DNA of 64,000 nucleotides from an uncultured Porphyromonadaceae bacterium (GTDB taxonomy: Bacteria; Bacteroidota; Bacteroidia; Bacteroidales; Muribaculaceae). The position numbers and the translations under genes were made by a program. The stretch covers positions 103,316 through 167,315 of the forward strand of contig CAMWMD010000002.1 of the NCBI GenBank assembly GCA_947175265.1, in the 5' to 3' direction. Numbering within the stretch: position 1 is the stretch's first letter; each line of letters starts with the position of its first letter. Under the pieces are notes generated by a model. That model did not search any database, was not told where the DNA came from, and saw only the letters and a program-made list of their open reading frames with translations. Positions 43,569 through 52,740 of the stretch are shown here, in pieces.

Positions 43569-44237
43569 TCATTGGGGATTCTCGTGATGGGTTGCCGGTG
43601 CCGGCTCGGGCACCGTGAGATAAGGGGAGTCCTCGGGCACGAATGCGCCGCTTTTCAGAAACTCGAAAATCTGAATACATGCTTTTGCATCAAGCGCGGC
43701 ATAATGCTGTTGCGCCGAGGTGAGGGTCTCCGCCTCCCAGTTTGTCAGACGTTGTCCCTTTGAAACCCTCAGGCCGAAAAGTATGGCGTAAATTTTCGCG
43801 AGACTATTGTCGGCTATCCTGAATTCCTTGACATAATTCTGGAGTTCTACGAAGCCGGCTGGTTGTATAATCTGAAGTTTATTGAGGTTATGGAAATCAT
43901 CGTGGGTGGAAAGCCCTATCTTCAATATGCTCTCATCCTCAAGAATATCTATCAGAGGCTGCACGAGGCCAATCAGGTTTATACGGAAGAGGTAGCACCT
44001 TGTGTGGGTCGACAACTGGACCAACGCCACTTTATTGAGGTGTCCTTTCCTGAAACTTGGACGTGTTTCGGTATCGAAGCCTATGATGGTCTCCTGTCGA
44101 AGCACATTTATAGCCTCTTCGACTTGTTCCGCTTTATCTATTACAATAATCTCCCCTTCGAAATGAGTTGTAGGAAGGGCAGCCAATTTTTCCTTTGGAA
44201 TTGTGACTATTGCATTGGGTGGAGTAGATTGACTCAT
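43569..44237 (-). CDS. RNase D-like 3'-5' exonuclease
   Basis: A 222-residue DEDD-family exonuclease. Motif Exo I is IGFDTETRPSF (Asp and Glu near residue 53), Exo II is IGLSTHDDFHNL near 115, with an aspartate, and Exo III is near 185 (HYAALDAKACIQIF), with tyrosine in HYAALD. There is no HRDC domain, so it is shorter than RNase D and like the catalytic domain of WRN-type proteins. The substrate (RNA or DNA 3' end) cannot be told. It has its own terminator and no upstream partner. Confidence 0.85.
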   Translation of the reverse strand: MSQSTPPNAIVTIPKEKLAALPTTHFEGEIIVIDKAEQVEEAINVLRQETIIGFDTETRPSFRKGHLNKVALVQLSTHTRCYLFRINLIGLVQPLIDILEDESILKIGLSTHDDFHNLNKLQIIQPAGFVELQNYVKEFRIADNSLAKIYAILFGLRVSKGQRLTNWEAETLTSAQQHYAALDAKACIQIFEFLKSGAFVPEDSPYLTVPEPAPATHHENPQ

Positions 44238-44431
44238 ATAAGAAGAGGTTTGTTTAGCTTCGCATGGTGGAGAGTTCGGGCGATTTTATGATGTTAGAAA
44301 GTGCAAATTTAACAATTTTGCCTGAATTATCACTAATAAAAGGTAATTATTAATTAGGGGAGATTCAAGAAAAGAGAGAAAATGATGTGATAAAACACAA
44401 TTGTGGATAAGCATTATGAAATTTTTGGAAT

Positions 44432-44469
44432 CCGGAGCCATGGAAAATGCTTATCCTACATGGCTCCGG
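44432..44469 (-). terminator. Hairpin downstream of bioD
   Basis: An 11-bp perfect stem (44432-44442 with 44459-44469) beginning six bases past the bioD stop. The T-tract in the leftward direction is poor, so termination is less certain. Confidence 0.45.
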
Positions 44470-44474
44470 CTCTT

Positions 44475-45131
44475 TTACAGACTTGGCATCCCGATCCAAA
44501 GGGAGGTGGGGAAATGTTTGGAAATCCATTTTTTCAGGTAAGCCCGGGTATCGTCACATATTATCTTATCCTTATCGAAATAAGGGTTGTATATGACGCC
44601 GAAAAGGCTTATTCCGTACGTTCGTATCGCGGAGAGCGACAGCAGAGCGTGATTGACTGAGCCTAACTGACCGGTCACGACAAGCACGACCGGAAGATTC
44701 CGGCTGCAAATATAGTCGATAGTAAGGTAGTCATCCTCTATCGGGACCATAAGTCCACCTGCTCCTTCGATCAAAAGATGAGGGTAGATTGAAAGCAACG
44801 CTTCGGAAGCCCTGTCGACAACCGACAGGTTTATCTCTTTCCCATCCAACCTTGCAGCAAGATGAGGCGATGCCGGATAAGAGAATATTATGGGGGCGGT
44901 GAGATGACAGCGGTCTTCGGGCAAGAGATCAGTTCCCATTATCTTGCGATGCCTCTCTATATCTTCACTCCATTCGCCGTTGCCTGTCTGAATCATCTTC
45001 TGGGTGATGCACTTGTGTCCCGCAAGATTCATCTCCCTTGCGAGCCAGCCGGTAGCGAAACTCTTACCTACATCCGTACCGATTCCTGTGATGAAGAGTG
45101 CCGGAGGAAAGGATGTTTTTCTAAAATCCAT
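44475..45131 (-). CDS. bioD: Dethiobiotin synthetase
   Basis: A 218-residue P-loop enzyme that uses ATP and CO2 to close the ureido ring of dethiobiotin. The P-loop ITGIGTDVGKSFATGWLA near residue 10-25 matches the BioD pattern, followed by QTGNGEWSEDIERH and the second ATP-contacting block LLIEGAGGLMVPIEDDYLTI near 115. The open frame extends to 45197, but the glyA terminator lies there, so ATG 45131 (MDFRKTSFPPALFI) is used. It is encoded 7 kb from bioA-bioF-bioGC, on the same strand, and downstream of glyA. Confidence 0.9.
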   Translation of the reverse strand: MDFRKTSFPPALFITGIGTDVGKSFATGWLAREMNLAGHKCITQKMIQTGNGEWSEDIERHRKIMGTDLLPEDRCHLTAPIIFSYPASPHLAARLDGKEINLSVVDRASEALLSIYPHLLIEGAGGLMVPIEDDYLTIDYICSRNLPVVLVVTGQLGSVNHALLSLSAIRTYGISLFGVIYNPYFDKDKIICDDTRAYLKKWISKHFPTSLWIGMPSL

Positions 45132-45160
45132 TTTGCAGTGAATGTTATAATGCTGTTCAT

Positions 45161-45195
45161 GAAAAAGGAGCGGCGTGACATCTCTCCGCCGCTCC
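45161..45195 (-). terminator. Terminator of glyA
   Basis: A GC-rich 9-bp stem (45167-45175 with 45187-45195) followed leftward by five T. Located 27 bases past the glyA stop. Confidence 0.75.
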
Positions 45196-45221
45196 AAATA
45201 ATCATTTTCGGTAATTGCCTA

Positions 45222-46502
45222 TCACCATGCGAACATGGGATAATCGTTCATCATCTCGTTGACTTCGTTGCGCACTTCAGCAATCACCTTCTCGTCATCA
45301 GCGTTTGTAAGCACGCGATCAATCAGGCCGGCTATTTTCTCCATGAGTTCCTCTTTGGCGCCACGGGTTGTGATGGCGGCCGTGCCGAAACGGAGGCCTG
45401 AAGTGAGGAAAGGTGAGCGACTGTCGTAAGGCACCATATTCTTGTTGGCGGTGATATCAGCTTCCACGAGAACACGCTCAGCCTTCTTACCGCTCATTTC
45501 GGGGAATTTCGACCGAAGGTCAACCAGCATGCAGTGGTTGTCCGTACCGTCAGAAATCACCTTGTAGCCTCTCTTAATCAAAGCCTCGGAGAGAGCCTGT
45601 GCATTTTTCTTCACCTGCTCTGCGTATTCTTTCCATTCAGGCTGGAGAGCCTCACCGAAAGCAACTGCCTTGGCTGCGATGACATGCTCGAGCGGACCAC
45701 CCTGCACACCGGGGAAGACTGCGGAGTCAAGGAGGGCAGACATCTTTTTGATCTCACCCTTGGGAGTCTTCTTGCCCCAGGGATTATCGAAATCCTTACC
45801 CATGAGGATAAGGCCTCCACGCGGTCCGCGGAGTGTCTTATGGGTTGTGGTGGTGACCACATGGGCATGCTTGACAGGATTCTCAAGCAGACCTGCTGCG
45901 ATGAGGCCGGCGGGGTGAGCCATGTCAACCATGAAAATTGCGCCTATTTCATCCGCTATCTTACGGATACGCGCGTAATCCCACTCGCGGCTGTAGGCAG
46001 AACCGCCTGCAATGATGAGTTTCGGACGCTCTGTGCGGGCTTTCTCCTCAAGTTCCTCATAATTCACGCGGCCTGTCTCCTTATCAACGGTATAGCTGAT
46101 AGGCTGGAAATGCAGGCCGGAGAAATTGACCGGGCTACCGTGGCTGAGGTGGCCGCCATGGGCGAGATCCATTCCGAGGAATTTGTCGCCGGGCTGGAGG
46201 CAGGCCATAAAAACGGCCATATTTGCCTGTGCGCCGCTATGGGGCTGCACGTTTGCCCATTCTGCGTCAAAAAGTTTCTTGGCGCGTTCTATCGCTATGG
46301 TCTCTGCCTCATCGACAACCTGGCAACCGCCGTAATAGCGGTGGCCGGGATATCCCTCGGCATATTTATTTGTCAGGCAGGAACCCATCGCACGCATCAC
46401 TTCGTCGCTGACGAAATTCTCACTGGCGATAAGTTCGATACCGCGGCGCTGACGAAGGTGCTCACGGTCGATGATGTCGAAGATTTTATTGTCTCTCTTC
46501 AT
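45222..46502 (-). CDS. glyA: Serine hydroxymethyltransferase
   Basis: A 426-residue PLP enzyme that interconverts serine and glycine with tetrahydrofolate, the main source of one-carbon units. Signatures are [20 protein letters not shown] near the start, [15 protein letters not shown], and the PLP-lysine block [16 protein letters not shown] near residue 225. The open frame extends to 46616 through the intergenic hairpin; ATG 46502 ([16 protein letters not shown]) gives the family length. It follows nqrF after 73 bases with a GC hairpin between them, so it may be partly or wholly independent of the nqr transcript. Confidence 0.96.
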   Translation of the reverse strand: MKRDNKIFDIIDREHLRQRRGIELIASENFVSDEVMRAMGSCLTNKYAEGYPGHRYYGGCQVVDEAETIAIERAKKLFDAEWANVQPHSGAQANMAVFMACLQPGDKFLGMDLAHGGHLSHGSPVNFSGLHFQPISYTVDKETGRVNYEELEEKARTERPKLIIAGGSAYSREWDYARIRKIADEIGAIFMVDMAHPAGLIAAGLLENPVKHAHVVTTTTHKTLRGPRGGLILMGKDFDNPWGKKTPKGEIKKMSALLDSAVFPGVQGGPLEHVIAAKAVAFGEALQPEWKEYAEQVKKNAQALSEALIKRGYKVISDGTDNHCMLVDLRSKFPEMSGKKAERVLVEADITANKNMVPYDSRSPFLTSGLRFGTAAITTRGAKEELMEKIAGLIDRVLTNADDEKVIAEVRNEVNEMMNDYPMFAW

Positions 46503-46535
46503 AATGCTGGTGTTTTTTATGGTTTTATTATCAGT

Positions 46536-46569
46536 GCGGAGCGGGAATAGCAAGGCTCTCCCGCTCCGC
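46536..46569. terminator. GC-rich hairpin between nqrF and glyA
   Basis: An 11-bp perfect stem (46536-46546 with 46559-46569) with loop ATAGCAAGGCTC. No good T-tract, so it may weaken rather than stop transcription into glyA. Confidence 0.5.
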
Positions 46570-46575
46570 AAAATA

Positions 46576-47865
46576 TCAGCCTCCGAAATTATCGTAATGT
46601 ATAGCCTCAGGCTCAACCCCGAGATTATAGAGCATGTTGTTCACGGCGTTGCTCATGGGGCCGGGACCACACATGTAGAACTCTATGTCCTCAGGAGCCT
46701 CATGATCCTTCAGATATGTCTTGTACATCACGTCATGGACGAATCCGGGAGTATATTTCACTCCCGCTGCGTCTGCCGCCGGGTCCGGACGGTCGAGGGC
46801 GAGATGGAAATGGAAGTTGGGGAATTCCTTCTCAAGCTGGAGGAAGTCGTTGAGATAGAACACCTCGTTGAGGGCTCTCGCTCCGTAGAAATAGTGCATT
46901 TCGCGGTCAGTGGTGTGGAGTGTCTTGGTCATCCACATTATCTGAGCCCGAAGCGGAGCCATACCGGCGCCACCGCCAACCCATATCATCTCCGCTTTTG
47001 AATCCACGATAGGATGGAAGTCGCCGTAGGGGCCACTCATCATCACCTTGTCGCCCGGTTTCAGGGAGAAAATATAGGATGACGCTAAACCCGGGGGCAC
47101 ATCCTGGAACCCTACCTCGGGTTTCGGCTTGAACGGTGGAGTTGCGATTCTCACGGTCAGCATGAAGCGGTCGCCCTCCTCCGGATAATTGGCCATGGAG
47201 TATGCGCGGACAGTCTCCTCGGTATTCTTGGCCTTGAGGGTGAAGAGTCCGAATTTCTCCCAAGCGGGGAGATATTCGTCACCGATAAGTTCCTTGTCGA
47301 TATCCTTGTCGTATGACATCTCATATTTCGGGATACGTATCTGAGCGTATGAGCCGGGGATGAAGTTCATGTGCTCACCCTTAGGCAACTGCACGATGAA
47401 TTCCTTGATGAAAGTGGCGACGTTACGGTTAGAGATCACCTCACATTCCCATTCCTTGACATCAAGAGCCGACTCATCGAGATGAATGTCCATATCACTC
47501 TTCACCTTCACCTGGCAACCCAGACGCCAATGGTCTTTGATTTGCTTGCGGGTGAAGTGTACGGCCTCAGTCGGGAGCATATCGCCTCCACCTTCAAGCA
47601 CCTGCACCTTACACTGGCCGCAACTGCCTTTGCCACCGCAGGCAGAGGATAGATGCACGCCACCGTCGGCAAGCGTAGCGAGCAAAGACTTTCCGCTTGC
47701 CGCACGGACTGTCTTCTTTCCGTCGTTGATAGAAATGGTGACCTCTCCCGAAGACACGAGATAGCGTTTGGCTATGAGAAGCACCACCACCAGTACGAGG
47801 ACGATGATGAAAAAGATCAACGCCGCCACAAGCACTTTATTCCATGCTATATCAAGTAGTAACAT
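46576..47865 (-). CDS. nqrF: Na+-translocating NADH:quinone reductase subunit F
   Basis: A 429-residue subunit that takes electrons from NADH. One N-terminal membrane helix ([20 protein letters not shown]) is followed by a plant-type ferredoxin domain with the 2Fe-2S cysteines in [16 protein letters not shown] (near 75-90) and GCQVKV, then an FAD-binding domain ([15 protein letters not shown] near 225) and an NADH domain ([15 protein letters not shown], ending [14 protein letters not shown]). It passes electrons through FAD and 2Fe-2S to the rest of the complex. Last gene of the leftward nqrABCDEF operon. Confidence 0.96.
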   Translation of the reverse strand: MLLLDIAWNKVLVAALIFFIIVLVLVVVLLIAKRYLVSSGEVTISINDGKKTVRAASGKSLLATLADGGVHLSSACGGKGSCGQCKVQVLEGGGDMLPTEAVHFTRKQIKDHWRLGCQVKVKSDMDIHLDESALDVKEWECEVISNRNVATFIKEFIVQLPKGEHMNFIPGSYAQIRIPKYEMSYDKDIDKELIGDEYLPAWEKFGLFTLKAKNTEETVRAYSMANYPEEGDRFMLTVRIATPPFKPKPEVGFQDVPPGLASSYIFSLKPGDKVMMSGPYGDFHPIVDSKAEMIWVGGGAGMAPLRAQIMWMTKTLHTTDREMHYFYGARALNEVFYLNDFLQLEKEFPNFHFHLALDRPDPAADAAGVKYTPGFVHDVMYKTYLKDHEAPEDIEFYMCGPGPMSNAVNNMLYNLGVEPEAIHYDNFGG

Positions 47866-47922
47866 AATTAAAGAAATATTGGGCCTCGGGAGGGAAGCGG
47901 GGTTCCCATCCCGCGGGCGGAG

Positions 47923-48537
47923 TTAGAGTTTAATGCCAAGGAAGCTCATGAAGGCTATACCCATAAGGCCTGTGATTATAAAGGTGATGCCTATGCCACG
48001 GAGTGGAGCGGGAATCTGGCTGTATGACAGACGCTCACGGATAGCGGCGAGGCATGTTATGGCAAGGAGCCAACCTACACCTGAGCCGGCACCGTAGACT
48101 GTGGCTGTCCAGGCATTTGAAAACTCTCTCTGCTGCATGAAGAGCACGGCACCGAGTATGGCACAGTTCACGGCGATAAGAGGAAGGAATATACCCAGAG
48201 ATGAATACAGGGCCGGAAGATATTTCTCAATGGCCATCTCGAGAATCTGCACGAGGGCGGCTATGACTGAGATGAACATAATCAGGCCGAGGAAACTCAA
48301 ATCAGTGTCGGCATACTCCTCGCCGAGCCATGACAATGCTCCGGGAACGAGGATATACTGGTTGATGCACCATGTGACGGGAAGGGCTATGATAAGCACG
48401 AAACTTACGGCAATGCCCAGACCGAAGGCTGTCTTTACATTCTTCGACACGGCAAGATAGGAACACATGCCGAGGAAGTAGGCGAATATCATGTTGTCGA
48501 CAAAGATCGACCGTATGAATAGATTCAGATTTTCCAT
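47923..48537 (-). CDS. nqrE: Na+-translocating NADH:quinone reductase subunit E
   Basis: A 204-residue integral membrane subunit with six hydrophobic segments. [20 protein letters not shown] and [20 protein letters not shown] open the protein as in NqrE. Cysteines in the half-helices GMCSYLAVS and AVNCAILGA form, with NqrD, the membrane-buried iron centre. Arrangement and length agree with NqrE from other Bacteroidetes. It follows nqrD after 41 bases. Confidence 0.95.
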   Translation of the reverse strand: MENLNLFIRSIFVDNMIFAYFLGMCSYLAVSKNVKTAFGLGIAVSFVLIIALPVTWCINQYILVPGALSWLGEEYADTDLSFLGLIMFISVIAALVQILEMAIEKYLPALYSSLGIFLPLIAVNCAILGAVLFMQQREFSNAWTATVYGAGSGVGWLLAITCLAAIRERLSYSQIPAPLRGIGITFIITGLMGIAFMSFLGIKL

Positions 48538-48578
48538 AATTCAATAAAGAGATTAGAGTTCTAAAACCTTAACCCGGT

Positions 48579-49199
48579 TCATTCCTGAAGATCTTTGTTG
48601 CGCGAACGGTGTACCCAGATGATGCAAGCCACCGTGATAAGGGCCATCGGAGGGAGAATCATCATGCCGTTGTTCTGATAGCCGTTTTCATACCACCACT
48701 GGGGGATAACCTGATAGCCGAAGAGTGTGCCGCTTCCGAGCAGTTCTCTGAAGAATGCCACAATCACGAGGATTATGCCATAGCCGAGGCCGTTACCTAT
48801 ACCGTCGAGGAAGGAGGGCCAGGGGCGGTTGCTCATAGCGAACGCCTCAAGGCGTCCCATAATGATACAGTTCGTGATGATTAGGCCGATGAAGACCGAG
48901 AGCGCCTTGCTGACCTCGTAGTTCCATGCTTTCAGGACCTGGTCGACTATGACGACAAGGGCAGCCACCACCACAAGCTGAACGATGATTCGGATGGATG
49001 TCGGGATAGTGTTGCGCAGCAGGGAGATGATCACGTTGGCGAGGGCAAGCACGGCTGTCACCGAAATTGTCATCACCACTGCCGGCTCAAGTTTTGCTGT
49101 CACAGCCAGTGCCGAACAGATTCCCAGCACCTGCACAATGACCGGATTGTCTTTCGAGAGAGGATTTACAAGAGGCAGTAAAGATTTGTTTACTTTCAT
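48579..49199 (-). CDS. nqrD: Na+-translocating NADH:quinone reductase subunit D
   Basis: A 206-residue membrane subunit, homologous to NqrE and RnfE. Opening block NPLSKDNPVIVQVLGICSAL and middle segment IGLIITNCIIMGRLEAFAMS carry the two conserved cysteines of the shared iron site. Six membrane helices are visible and the last (MILPPMALITVACIIWVHRS) is followed by a charged tail. It starts 11 bases after nqrC ends. Confidence 0.95.
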   Translation of the reverse strand: MKVNKSLLPLVNPLSKDNPVIVQVLGICSALAVTAKLEPAVVMTISVTAVLALANVIISLLRNTIPTSIRIIVQLVVVAALVVIVDQVLKAWNYEVSKALSVFIGLIITNCIIMGRLEAFAMSNRPWPSFLDGIGNGLGYGIILVIVAFFRELLGSGTLFGYQVIPQWWYENGYQNNGMMILPPMALITVACIIWVHRSRNKDLQE

Positions 49200-49210
49200 G
49201 ACGGGGAATC

Positions 49211-49924
49211 TTATTTATTGTTTTTGAGTGAGAGCAGAAATGCGGAGTAGGGCTCGAGAGAATCGAAGAGCATTTTCTGGACACCCTGGCTCGTGATGGT
49301 GCCTCCGCTGACGGCATGAACCCATGCCTGACCTGCCGGTTCTTTACCGACTTTCACAACGGCCACAGACTGGAAATCGCCTGTCTGTGAGAAGACATCC
49401 TTACCCTCGAACTGATCCCGGAAGGCAGGCTTCTCAATTTCGGCACCGAGACCGGGAGTCTCACCGGCATGTGCGAAATATGCGCCGTAGATTGTGTCGC
49501 CGTTGCTGTCAAAAGCCAGATAGCCCCAGATAGGGCCCCAGAGACCGGCTCCGTAGACAGGGAGGATATACTTGAGCCCGTTGTCGGTGGTGCATTCGAA
49601 TACAGGAAGAAGACGCTCGGAAGCCGGCTTCTTGCTTTCAAGAGAGACGTTGACATCGAAAGCGTTGGTAGTGGGATCTATCTTTTCCCCCTTATCATTA
49701 ACGATGTAACTTGACTTGATATGCGTGCTGTAAAGTTCACCTATATTCTGTCCCGCTTCCGGTACGATTCGTGCGGAAGCGAGAATCTGTTTCTTGGTGT
49801 CGTCAGCGATATTCTCAAGTTGCTTGGGACGCAATGCCTGATAGACCACCGAAAGAACCACACCCACCACCAAGACCAGCACAGTGGAGTAGATTATTGT
49901 GTAAGTGTTGCTTTGTCTGTTCAT
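49211..49924 (-). CDS. nqrC: Na+-translocating NADH:quinone reductase subunit C
   Basis: A 237-residue subunit anchored by one N-terminal helix (YTIIYSTVLVLVVGVVLSVV) with a periplasmic FMN-binding domain. The segment HAVSGGTITSQGVQKML near 215 carries the threonine that would be covalently flavinylated; the usual S-G-A-T reads S-G-G-T here. GLWGPIWGYLAFDSNGDTIY and HAGETPGLGAEIE are typical FMN-domain blocks. An ApbE-type flavin transferase, needed for loading, is not in the window. Confidence 0.95.
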   Translation of the reverse strand: MNRQSNTYTIIYSTVLVLVVGVVLSVVYQALRPKQLENIADDTKKQILASARIVPEAGQNIGELYSTHIKSSYIVNDKGEKIDPTTNAFDVNVSLESKKPASERLLPVFECTTDNGLKYILPVYGAGLWGPIWGYLAFDSNGDTIYGAYFAHAGETPGLGAEIEKPAFRDQFEGKDVFSQTGDFQSVAVVKVGKEPAGQAWVHAVSGGTITSQGVQKMLFDSLEPYSAFLLSLKNNK

Positions 49925-49939
49925 AATTGCGGGAGTTGA

Positions 49940-51130
49940 TTAGTTCTTTACGGTTGCTCGCTTAAGACGGCGGTTGATATTTGAATTGACAACACAGTAG
50001 TCTATGAGTGCGGAGAAGCAGTTGAGGAGAAGCACGGCAAGCATCGCGCCCTCCGGATAGCCCGTGTTGTAGCAGCGGATGATTATCGCTATGGCTCCGA
50101 TAAGGAAACCGTAGATGTATTTTCCCGTGTTCGTGCGGCATGCCGTCACCGGGTCGGTTGCCATGAACACTATTGCAAACGCGAAGCCGCCGAGTGAGAG
50201 TTGCTCAAGGGGTGAGAGGTAGGTGACGGGATAGAGAGGTGTCGCGAAATTATGTGCGAGAAGCGCCATGAAGAAGCCGCCTACCACACCTGAGAGAACT
50301 ATTCTCCATGATGCTATACCAGTAGCGAGGAGAATAACGAGGCCGATGAGGATGCAGAAAGTGGAAGTCTCGCCCCAAGAGCCGGGATAAAAACCGAAGA
50401 ACATGTCGGCGTAGGAGAGGGGGTCGCCAGTGACACCGAGCACATCGATTTTTCCTGTTGTGGAGGCTGCCAACTGTCCCAAGGGAGTCGCACCTGAGTA
50501 ACCGTCGACTGCATGGACACCACCGAGAGAGACGAACACATTGTCGCCGCTCATCTTTGAGGGATATGCAAAGAAGAGGAATGCGCGGGTGACGAGTGCA
50601 ACGTTGAGGAAGTTGTAGCCGGTTCCGCCAAACACTTCCTTAGCGAACACTACCGCGAAAGCCACTGCTACCGCGAGCATCCAGCATGGAGTTGACACAG
50701 GGCATATCATCGGGATGAGGATACCTGAAACGAGGAATCCCTCCTGAATCTCATGGCCCCTTATCTGAGCCACAACGAATTCAATGCCGAGGCCGACGAT
50801 ATAGGCCGTAAGAATCTGAGGAAGCACTGCCCAGAATCCATAGAAGAAGAGATGGAAAAGGGAGTGGTCAGGGTCGCCTGTCGCGAGGGCATGCTGAAGG
50901 CCCACATTCCACATTCCGAAAAGGCAGCAGGGGATGAGGGAGAGCACCACGATAATCATGGTTCGCTTCGAGTCGTTGCTGTCGTGAATGTGCACACCGG
51001 AACGGGATGTTTCGTTGGGTGTGAAAAGGAAGGTGTAGAAGCCATCGAAAACGGAATGAAGTTTCGAGAACTTCCCTCCCTTCTCAAATTGAGGCTTCAC
51101 ACTGTCTATTTTTTTCTTTAATCCTTTCAT
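49940..51130 (-). CDS. nqrB: Na+-translocating NADH:quinone reductase subunit B
   Basis: A 396-residue membrane subunit with about ten helices. It carries the covalently bound FMN of the membrane part on the threonine of YSGATPLGQLAAS near residue 235, and binds riboflavin; it is thought to contain the sodium channel. Other conserved blocks are SKRTMIIVVLSLIPCCLFGM at 55-75 and FMATDPVTACRTNTGKYIYG near 330. It starts 54 bases after nqrA. The length is a little shorter than the Vibrio protein, which is normal for Bacteroidetes. Confidence 0.95.
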   Translation of the reverse strand: MKGLKKKIDSVKPQFEKGGKFSKLHSVFDGFYTFLFTPNETSRSGVHIHDSNDSKRTMIIVVLSLIPCCLFGMWNVGLQHALATGDPDHSLFHLFFYGFWAVLPQILTAYIVGLGIEFVVAQIRGHEIQEGFLVSGILIPMICPVSTPCWMLAVAVAFAVVFAKEVFGGTGYNFLNVALVTRAFLFFAYPSKMSGDNVFVSLGGVHAVDGYSGATPLGQLAASTTGKIDVLGVTGDPLSYADMFFGFYPGSWGETSTFCILIGLVILLATGIASWRIVLSGVVGGFFMALLAHNFATPLYPVTYLSPLEQLSLGGFAFAIVFMATDPVTACRTNTGKYIYGFLIGAIAIIIRCYNTGYPEGAMLAVLLLNCFSALIDYCVVNSNINRRLKRATVKN

Positions 51131-51184
51131 CTGTCGGTAAGTAGATGTTAGTGTATATTGAAACTCTGTGTTATGAACATTACT

Positions 51185-52513
51185 TTAGGAGAGTTCCTTC
51201 CTAAGATAATCAAGCCCGTCGCGGACTGTCTTCTGAAGTTCGATCTTGGAGGTATCGACAAACTCCGGCAAAGCGAAATCCTCGGGTGCAACCTCGTAGA
51301 TTCCGAGTTTCTCCATTTTGTCGATATCTTTGGCCATGATTGCCTTCAGGAGGAATTCGGGGTATATGTCGAAGGGGAATACCTTGTCGTATTCGCCGCT
51401 GAGGATCATCGCACGATGACCACCCTTAATTCTCGCATCGAAGTGGAAAGGCTTGGAGAATCCGCGTAGGAAAGCGGGGAAACTTCTCTTCACGCTGAAT
51501 TTCCCGGGATTTACGGATGCCCAACCCATGAACTCGTCGGCATCGTCGCCTTCATCTATCACCGTGATCTGACGATAGGGGAAACGAAGGAAACCATCCT
51601 TACGGACACGTGTCCCGGTGAGGACGTTGCCTGAGATTATACGTACACCCTCCTCTTTTACCAAAGCATCTTTGATAAGGGAGTCGATTGAGGCTCCTAC
51701 AAAGGTAGAGATAAGATGCGGGTCTTTCACGTCAGGCCCTGTGAGGGCAACTGTCGTGGTCAGGTCAGCCTCACCCGTCTTTACCAACTTACCGATTTTG
51801 GCTGCCGTCACAGCATCAAGTGTCCAGACTGTCTCCCCCTTATTTACCGGTTTTATGGCTGCAATCTGCGTGCCGACATTCCCGGCGGGATGAGGGCCTT
51901 CAAATTCATAGACTTCGGCCGCCTTTGATGAAATATTGGAGCCGGCCTTAATTCCGAGATACACTTTGCCGGCGGTCAGTGAAGCGAGGGTCTCAAGACC
52001 TGCCTCGAGCCATTTTGCGAGACTATCGGAGAGCAATTCACCGGCGAGGGGAGCGGAGTCAAAAGCCGTCACGAAAATATCGCGGGGAGCCACTTCGGGG
52101 TCGGGCACGATATCAAAGGGTCTCTGTCTCATCATAGCCCAGAGTCCGCTTGCGAGGATAGCCTCTTTTGCTTCGTTGCCCTTCATGTTGTTCCCGAAGT
52201 TGACAGGTTGGGGATCTCCGTCCTTTGACACACTGACGTATTCAATGTGACGACGCTCGCCTCGATGCACCTCCTTGACACGTCCGGCGACGGGGGAAAC
52301 GAGACGGACCTTGCCGGTGGCCTTGTCTACAAGAAGGGGGTCTCCGGCATTTACTGTCTCTTCAGGCTTCACAACGGCTTTCCACACAGGCCCTGGAAAA
52401 TCATCGGGAGAGATGGCGAAAAGAGAGGTCAGTCTGTCGTCTGTCACGATAGAAGAAGGCATCCCTGCCAAGGGAATGTCAAACCCCTTCTTTATGCGTA
52501 TTTTTTCAGCCAT
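51185..52513 (-). CDS. nqrA: Na+-translocating NADH:quinone reductase subunit A
   Basis: A 442-residue peripheral subunit that contributes to ubiquinone or menaquinone binding. The N-terminal start (MAEKIRIKKGFDIPLAGMPS) followed by PGPVWKAVVKPEETVNAGDP is diagnostic, and EGPHPAGNVGTQIAAIKPVN near 205 and FHFDARIKGGHRAMILSGEY near 350 are conserved. It is the first gene of nqrABCDEF, the redox pump that couples NADH oxidation to Na+ export in Bacteroidetes. A consensus promoter lies 83 bases upstream, overlapping the terminator of the TPR gene. Confidence 0.95.
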   Translation of the reverse strand: MAEKIRIKKGFDIPLAGMPSSIVTDDRLTSLFAISPDDFPGPVWKAVVKPEETVNAGDPLLVDKATGKVRLVSPVAGRVKEVHRGERRHIEYVSVSKDGDPQPVNFGNNMKGNEAKEAILASGLWAMMRQRPFDIVPDPEVAPRDIFVTAFDSAPLAGELLSDSLAKWLEAGLETLASLTAGKVYLGIKAGSNISSKAAEVYEFEGPHPAGNVGTQIAAIKPVNKGETVWTLDAVTAAKIGKLVKTGEADLTTTVALTGPDVKDPHLISTFVGASIDSLIKDALVKEEGVRIISGNVLTGTRVRKDGFLRFPYRQITVIDEGDDADEFMGWASVNPGKFSVKRSFPAFLRGFSKPFHFDARIKGGHRAMILSGEYDKVFPFDIYPEFLLKAIMAKDIDKMEKLGIYEVAPEDFALPEFVDTSKIELQKTVRDGLDYLRKELS

Positions 52514-52595
52514 AAGATATATAAAAAAGGTAATTGCAACCCTCCTTTCTGGGAAACCAACTGGAAGGTTGCTGATTAATTGTTAATTTCTTTTG

Positions 52596-52626
52596 CAAAA
52601 TTACAAATTAACTTTATTAATGCAAA
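52596..52626 (-). promoter_or_regulatory. Promoter of the nqr operon
   Basis: Reading leftward: TTTG (52623-52626), 19 bases, TAATTTTG (52596-52603): exact consensus. Its -33 box lies in the T-tract of the preceding terminator. Confidence 0.65.
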
Positions 52627-52665
52627 AAAAAATCTCCACATTGCAATCTGCAATGTGGAAATTTT
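52624..52665 (-). terminator. Terminator of the TPR-protein gene
   Basis: An 11-bp perfect stem (52635-52645 with 52649-52659), tight loop ATC, followed leftward by a run of T at 52624-52632. Confidence 0.8.
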
Positions 52666-52740
52666 TCCGTAATTGATGATTTCCGTTCCCGTTTGTTATG
52701 GAAGGATACCTTCAACCATCATCCTCTATCAGGAATATCT

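Noticed and set aside
45534..46550. 338-codon rightward open frame opposite glyA
   Set aside because: Antisense to a highly conserved gene and without motifs of its own.
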